Assembly (NCBI RefSeq): GCF_029439455.1
Contig: NZ_JAQFVG010000268.1
Span: 1 to 51,098, forward strand
DNA from: Caballeronia sp. BR00000012568055
Lineage (GTDB): Bacteria; Pseudomonadota; Gammaproteobacteria; Burkholderiales; Burkholderiaceae
Length of the DNA: 51,098 nt
Direction of reading: 5' to 3'
Shown here: piece after piece, positions 46,295 to 51,098 of the stretch
Position numbering within the stretch: position 1 is the first letter of the stretch
How the letters are laid out: every line of letters begins with the position of its first letter
Program-made: the position numbers and the translations under genes
The notes under the pieces: model-generated
Told to the model about the DNA's origin: nothing
The model's database searches: none
What the model saw: the letters and a program-made list of their open reading frames with translations, nothing else

Positions 46295-47012
46295 TTACAG
46301 CGTGCCATCGCCGTCCACTACCCTGAGCCACTTTTCACCCATTTCCGCATAGACCGACTCGAACACGCCCTCAGGAAATCTTGCGATTCGCCCGAATTGA
46401 TCCGTGGCGTCCATGAGTACCATTAAGCCACTCGTAACGATGGACCGTACAAGCTCGGGCGCGACCTCTTGCTTGTAGACCATGCTCATTTCACCCTGAT
46501 GCCGAAGCGCGATGACGTTCAGGTCGTTATGAGAAAAGGCACACAACATCGAGTATGGTCCCGCCAGATGCCACAACTTCGCAGTCCCGAAGTCGTCACT
46601 AATCTTCTTCGGCTTGCAGCCTGCGGCGCGCATTCGGTCGCACTCGGCACGACAGATTTCAAAGCGATCACGGATAGGTGCTTTCGCCTCCTCGGGAATA
46701 CCGGGATCGCCGAGAATGCCCTCACAGACGCGTCGCTCGCCGCGTGCGTTTTCATATCGCATCAATGTCGAGCATTTTCATCACAACGAGTGCTTCGATC
46801 ATCGACCGAACGTGCGTGGCGGCGTGGGTGCTCATTTGCGCACGCGTCAGACGCAACGCGGCCTCGAATTGTTCGGCGATTGTCAAAACCAGACCGACGC
46901 TTATACGGTCTCCACCGCCCCTTGGGGGACGCGAACGAACAATCAAACCTTGCAGATGTTCGAGAAGTTGCTCTGACGTATCGATTAGTTCGGTAACGGT
47001 CATTGTGCTCAT
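46295..47012 (-). pseudogene. Split DUF5677-like gene
   Basis: Two minus-strand frames join into one plausible protein. The first (46752-47012, ATG at 47012, 86 residues) contains VLTIAEQFEAALRLTRAQ and a VRSMIEALVVMKMLD helix. The second (46295-46765 frame) continues from MRYENARGERRVCEG to the W-x-x-L-A-G, SMLCAFSHNDLN and GLMVLMDATDQ stretches. The frames overlap by 14 bp, and the helix pattern (R..IE.....K.LD then YEN, then H-N-D) resembles the DUF5677 family of unknown role. A one-base indel near 46752-46765 would restore a protein of about 240 residues. Alternatively these are two small genes, or a sequencing error. The family match is from memory only. Confidence 0.5.
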
Positions 47013-47250
47013 CGTTTTGCGTTCACTCGAAATTCGAGAAGGCATGCGTCTTACAGAGTTGAACGGACGCGGCATTGAATTGTTTCGTCCAATACCACTC
47101 GTTCGGAAGACCACCAGATCAGCGGCCCAGGTCATCCATCGATGTCATACCACGTCGCTCTGGCTACAGCTAAGCACGCGCGCCAATTTGAACCCGGCGC
47201 TCTGCGAGTTGCCACTCGATACATAGGCTGGGTTTCTTGTTTGCATGTTT

Positions 47251-47388
47251 CTAACTTAGAAGCTTCTCGATGACTAGGTAACCAACGAATACCAAAGCAA
47301 CGCTGACGAAGAGCCAATAGACAACTTTCTCCTTCGTGCTCATTCGTTTCCATTGCTCCGGCGACGGCCCTCCCCCTACTGCTGGCAT
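47251..47388 (-). CDS. 45-residue single-pass membrane protein directly after the TpsA gene
   Basis: This short gene is not obvious by length but is well supported. On the minus strand AAGGAG precedes the ATG at 47388 by 7 bp, 13 bp after the TpsA stop. The product begins MPAVGGGPSPEQWKRMSTKE, then has one membrane helix (VVYWLFVSVALVFVGYLVI, about 22-40) and ends EKLLS. The charged N-terminus fits an N-in orientation. GC over 47221-47340 is about 43% (52 of 120 by count), far below the rest of the window. In CDI-type loci the immunity gene lies in this place. It has no recognised family and may also be unrelated. Confidence 0.65.
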   Translation of the reverse strand: MPAVGGGPSPEQWKRMSTKEKVVYWLFVSVALVFVGYLVIEKLLS

Positions 47389-47401
47389 TTTCTCTCCTTA
47401 C

Positions 47402-50400
47402 TTATTTCCAACCGGCGTTGAATGACTCCAAGGCACGATCCCAAACGACGTGCCACCAGGCGGACCCAATGCCCACTTCAAGCGCGGTAGACCCGCCGTA
47501 AGCATGTGTTAATGCGCCGATGACATTGAATCGCCAAGGCGTTGGTATAGAGATAAAAGCTTGATTGCCATCTCCATTGAGGAATGCATTGGTCGCGTCG
47601 CCGCTCTCGTGCTGACCGATCATCGGCACCAGACCGCCCGAACCCGGCACCGATGCCGTGCCCACCGACTTCTCCGTCGTCGCACCCGGCGCCAATCCCA
47701 TTGACCCGCCGATGCTATTGGCCGAGTAATGCGAGTGATTTTCGATATCCGAGAACGTCAGCGTGCCCGTATTGAGCGTGTTCCTGCTCGCATCCGCCGC
47801 ACCCGAAATCACCGCGCCCTTGAGGTCGGTGTTCCCCTTCACGTTCACATCGAAGCCACCATCGCCCGCAAAGAGTCCGGCCTGCTCATGGACTTGCGCA
47901 TAGTCACCATCGGCATGCCCATATTGCGCGCTCATGCTCGCGCCACCACCGCCCTGACTGATCGAGATTCCGCCACCCACGCTGCTCTGATGCGCCGCGC
48001 TCACCGTCGTATCCTGCACCGACGTGATGTTCAGATTCCCGCCCACGTCCGCCGCGATCTGCTTGCCCGCGATCTGCGAACCGGTGATGTTCGTATCGCC
48101 ACCCGAGATCACCGTCACGCTGTTCGCGCCGGTGATGTGCGACGCGTTCTGGATCGCCGCATCGCTGTTGGCGTCGCCGTGCGCGTTCGACATCGCCGCC
48201 GAGACGCCGACGCCGTTCGTCCCCACCGACACCCCCATTCGCGTTGTTGACTGTGCCGCCGACCGTCACCGCCAGACCTTTCTGACCGCTGATCGAACCC
48301 GACGCGTTGTTCAGCGCGCCGCTCTGAGCGACGACTTGTCCGTTGCTGGCAATCGTGCCGCCGACGTTGGACACGTTGCCCGCGCCGTTATTCGCCTTGA
48401 CCGTCAGCGTGCCCTGACCGGCATGCGTAATCGTGCCGCCGTCGTTATCCAGCGTCGCGGGTGCGAGCGTCAGGTCTGTACTGTTGGTCTGCAGCGTGCC
48501 GCCCGCCGAATTGTCGAGCGTGCCGGTGACATCGAACGTGGTCGCACCGGTTCCGGTCTGCGTGATGCTGCCGCCGTGATTCACCAGATTCGTCGCATGC
48601 AGCGTGAACTGATCGGCGCTGGCTTTGCCGTTGCTGTTATCGAACGTCGACGCCGAGAGCGACAACCCGCCCTTTGCACCGAACTGTCCCGCATTCGTCA
48701 GCGTTGTGCCTGCCGAGAGCGTCGTGTTTGCATTGCTGGCGATCGTCCCGCTGTTGAACAACGTCTGAACCGCCGTCGCGATCAGGTTCTGCACCGCGGT
48801 GATGGACCCGGCATTGGCGAGTTGCCCCGCCTGCACCGTGACCGCGCCATTGCCGCCGATGCTGCCGCCCGCGCCGTTGTTCAACAGGCCCGCCGCCGTG
48901 AGCTTCACGCCATCCGCGCCGAGCGATGCGACGCGGCCCGCCGTGTTATCGAACGAACCCGAAGCGAACGCCAGCGCGCCATTGGCCTGCATCGTGCCGC
49001 CCTGGTTGCTGATCGCACCCGATACGTTCTCCGTCAACGTGCCGCCCGACACCATCTGGCCATTACGGTTCGATAGCGCGCCCGCCGTGACAGTCTGCGC
49101 GCCGCCCGAGGACATCGAGCCGTTGTCGTTGGTGAGCGTGCCGCTGGCGCGCGCGTTAAGCGTGCTGCCGGCGGTGGTCGTGGCACCCGACAGATTCAGG
49201 TCGCCGTTCGAGTTTGCGCCGGTCGCGGCGAGCGTGACCGCGCCGTTCGCTGACGTCGTGCTGCCGGCAAGATTCACGGCGCTGCCGCTGATGGTCGCGT
49301 TGCCGCCCGCCACGTTGCGTCCCGTAGCCGTGACTGCACCCGAGGCGCTGACACTCAATTCGCCCGCTTGCGCGAGCGATCCGTCGCCATTCACACCGGC
49401 AGCAAGCGTACCGGTCGAGCCGATACTGCCGGCATTCACCGTCGTATTGTTCTGTGCCGCCAGCAAGCCGCTGTTGGTCAACGCGCCCGCCGTGCTCGCG
49501 TTAACGTTGCCTTGCGCGTACGTCGTCCCGGTATTGTCGATGCCTTGCGCCGCGCTCGCATTGAGGTTGCCGCTCGCATTCGTTTGGCCCGCCAGGATCA
49601 GCTTGCCACTCGTCGTGAGCGTCATATCGCCCGCTTGAGCCGCCAGCACCCCGCGTGTGCTGATCCCTACGCCATACTCGTTGCCAACGAGCACGATTCG
49701 ATTCGCATACATGCCACCCAATTGGCTGACATCGATCGCCACGCCCGGCGCGGCGCCATTGCCTGCGATCGGCGTCGCCGCCAGCGAATCGTGATCGATG
49801 CTGTTCGCACCGGCGATCACATTGAGGTTTTTGGCATAAATTGTCGAGTTCACCGCGATCGCTCTCGACAACAAATCAACCTGGTCTACATTATTGGCGT
49901 TCAGCCCCGCGCCTTCGACCGTGATATTGCCGCTATTGACGGCGAAGCCGGCAAGGCTGCCGTTGGGACCATAGTTCGGCGTGCCGGTGGCAAGAATCGC
50001 TCTCGACGTATTGATGAAGCCGCCACCGTTAACAACCAGCCCGTTCGGGTTAGCAATGACCACTTCGGCGCGCGGGCCGGCGACCTCCACGTACCCTCGC
50101 AATTGGCTGGGGGCATTGGACATCACCTGATTGACGATGATCCGCGCCGAGCCATTAGGACTCAGATTCGGATTGCCATTGATATACCCCGCCTGTTGTG
50201 TCTGAACCAGAGTTGGCGAGTTGTTCAGAATAGCGCCGGGTTTCTGAACGTCGAATTGTGAATATGTGTTGACGGACACGCCCGCGCCGGACGGCCTTGA
50301 AATATTGACTTGCGGCAATCCATTTTGCGTTTGGATAACTTGTGCGCCCGATCCCGGCGCGGCGACGATCTGGCCAATTGCGAAGTTGGATGCGGTGCCC

Positions 50401-50585
50401 AGCAGCAGCATGGCAGCCCATGCCATCAGGCTAATAGCGGGTTCGAAGCGCGACGATTCAACCGCCGGATGTGCACGATCAGCGCCCCGAGCCGACCCAT
50501 TTCCGTGTGACGATGCGTGATCGCTGACCGCGACCAGCATATTGCGCAGCTGGTTGAAAATTAATCTGTAGCAGTACTTATTCAT
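47402..50585 (-). pseudogene. TpsA/filamentous haemagglutinin-type exoprotein with a frameshift
   Basis: Two-partner-secretion exoprotein. The ATG at 50585 opens the extended signal region (MNKYCYRLIFNQLRNMLVAV, hydrophobic core at about 51-70), followed by the TPS secretion domain (about 72-190) with its hallmarks NPNL (138-141) and NPNG (179-182). Beta-helical repeats with ISNQGG/LTNSG-type motifs follow to about 780. At the C5/G5 tract 48232-48236 the frame changes; removing one G joins the two frames into a protein of about 1060 residues. The second frame carries Fil_haemagg_2-like sequence (SGGDTNITGSQIAGKQI, AGDGGFDVNVKGNTDLKGA) and a unique tail ending SFNAGWK. No VENN motif and no TpsB partner are visible. 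It may be a broken gene, a phase-variable gene or a sequencing error. Confidence 0.8.
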
Positions 50586-51098
50586 TATTTTATTGCTTAT
50601 GCGAAATCGAACCCAGCCGATCTGAACTGGAGCACGATATTTACGCACGCTTATAGCGCGCGTCGTAATCGGAATGCCCTTATTTCAGAATGCCCTTGAC
50701 TTCAGGCAAAAGACGGCCTCTGCGATGGATCGTTTCCACGCACGGTCACCAGCGTACAGCCAGTCCCGGCGACGGTCACCGTCACGGCAACGGCGCCGTC
50801 GAATTCCTGTCCGGTCGAATGAGTCCCCCGCGTTTCAATGCCATTCCTTGAAAAAGGATCGAAATCATTATTAGGCGCGTCGTCCATTCAATTTGCCGGC
50901 TTGCATCGGAATATCCAGGACAACAAACGCATCCGTGAAACCGGTAAATTCGGCTTGTAATACAAATAGACCACGCGCAGTAACTTTTGCTTAACGCAAT
51001 TGCGTCCGATTAATCTGCAAACTTCCCCGTCGAACCTAACCGGCAAATCCCTCCATAAAATACCCTGCCATTCAAAAATCCCATCGGAACGATTTTCT
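50586..51098. other. Upstream region of the TpsA gene
   Basis: No convincing gene is visible in these 513 bp; open frames on both strands at about 50674-50887 are short and overlap. The sequence is AT-rich near both ends and contains a direct repeat AATGCCCTT (50671-50679 and about 50687). The TpsA promoter probably lies in 50586-50750, but I cannot place it with confidence. Confidence 0.4.

Noticed and set aside
46020..46331. 103-codon minus-strand ORF
   Set aside because: Its Arg/Cys/Gly-rich composition and overlap with the end of the DUF5677-like frame suggest chance.
45467..47400. Insertion sequence in the gene-poor region
   Set aside because: I found no transposase motif, terminal inverted repeats or target duplication.
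47402..48238. The 278-codon frame as an independent gene
   Set aside because: Its sequence continues the haemagglutinin repeats and its apparent ATG lies on the G5 tract; it has no ribosome binding site of its own.

Overview
The window is a high-GC proteobacterial chromosome segment that looks like Burkholderiaceae, most likely the Burkholderia/Paraburkholderia/Caballeronia group. The grounds are a PHB phasin gene, an aceE-aceF-lpdA operon whose E3 subunit carries lipoyl domains, a glnA-ntrB-ntrC set, the adjacent DUF3300/DUF2950 genes, and a TpsA-type haemagglutinin with the long 'MNKYCYRLIFN' signal region. The assignment rests on gene content and codon use seen by eye, not on a search.

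Layout. 1-2.8 kb: the end of an upstream gene, a PBP7-type D,D-endopeptidase (minus), and the phasin phaP (plus) behind a strong promoter and dyad. 2.8-9.4 kb: the pyruvate dehydrogenase operon aceE-aceF-lpdA (minus). 9.7-12.9 kb: a divergent membrane PAS histidine kinase and FixJ-type regulator, overlapping by 4 bp. 13.2-15.7 kb: the exported proteins DUF3300 and DUF2950. 15.8-19 kb: folD and oligopeptidase A (prlC). 19-22.2 kb: a CodA-like amidohydrolase, a small unknown gene, a LysR regulator and a GNAT acetyltransferase. 22.2-25.9 kb: kdpD with no kdpABC or kdpE beside it, and xth. 25.9-30.3 kb: ntrC, ntrB and glnA (minus), with a sigma-54-like promoter and three NtrC-like boxes upstream of glnA. 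30.7-35.7 kb: a rhodanese (plus), then a minus-strand run of beta-propeller, fatty-acid hydroxylase/desaturase, EI24/CysZ-like membrane protein, CinA/MoaB-like protein and cutC. 35.8-44.2 kb: hrpA (minus), then argA, yggX and proP (plus). 44.2-45.3 kb: a YfcE-type phosphoesterase and a TMEM175-family channel (minus).

A tRNA-Leu(UAA) gene at 45.4 kb marks a sharp change. Everything up to it is tightly packed housekeeping or conserved sequence. From 45.5 to 51.1 kb the sequence is gene-poor, patchy in GC and partly broken. It holds about 0.8 kb with no convincing gene, a split DUF5677-like gene, a 45-residue membrane protein, and a short TpsA-type exoprotein interrupted by a one-base frameshift in a G5 tract. 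The last 60 or so residues of the TpsA protein fall in a GC trough next to the 45-residue ORF. That arrangement resembles the variable toxin-tip/immunity end of contact-dependent inhibition loci and is the most promising place for something new, although no toxin domain is recognisable.

Functionally the conserved part joins central carbon metabolism (PDH, phasin for carbon storage), nitrogen control (glnA-ntrBC, argA), osmotic and ion responses (proP, kdpD, TMEM175), and RNA, DNA and peptide maintenance (hrpA, xth, prlC). Several intergenic regions carry clear dyads or promoter-like elements that suggest specific regulation (PhaR-like site at phaP, an operator at aceE, NtrC boxes at glnA). 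All such regulatory assignments are inferences from sequence pattern.
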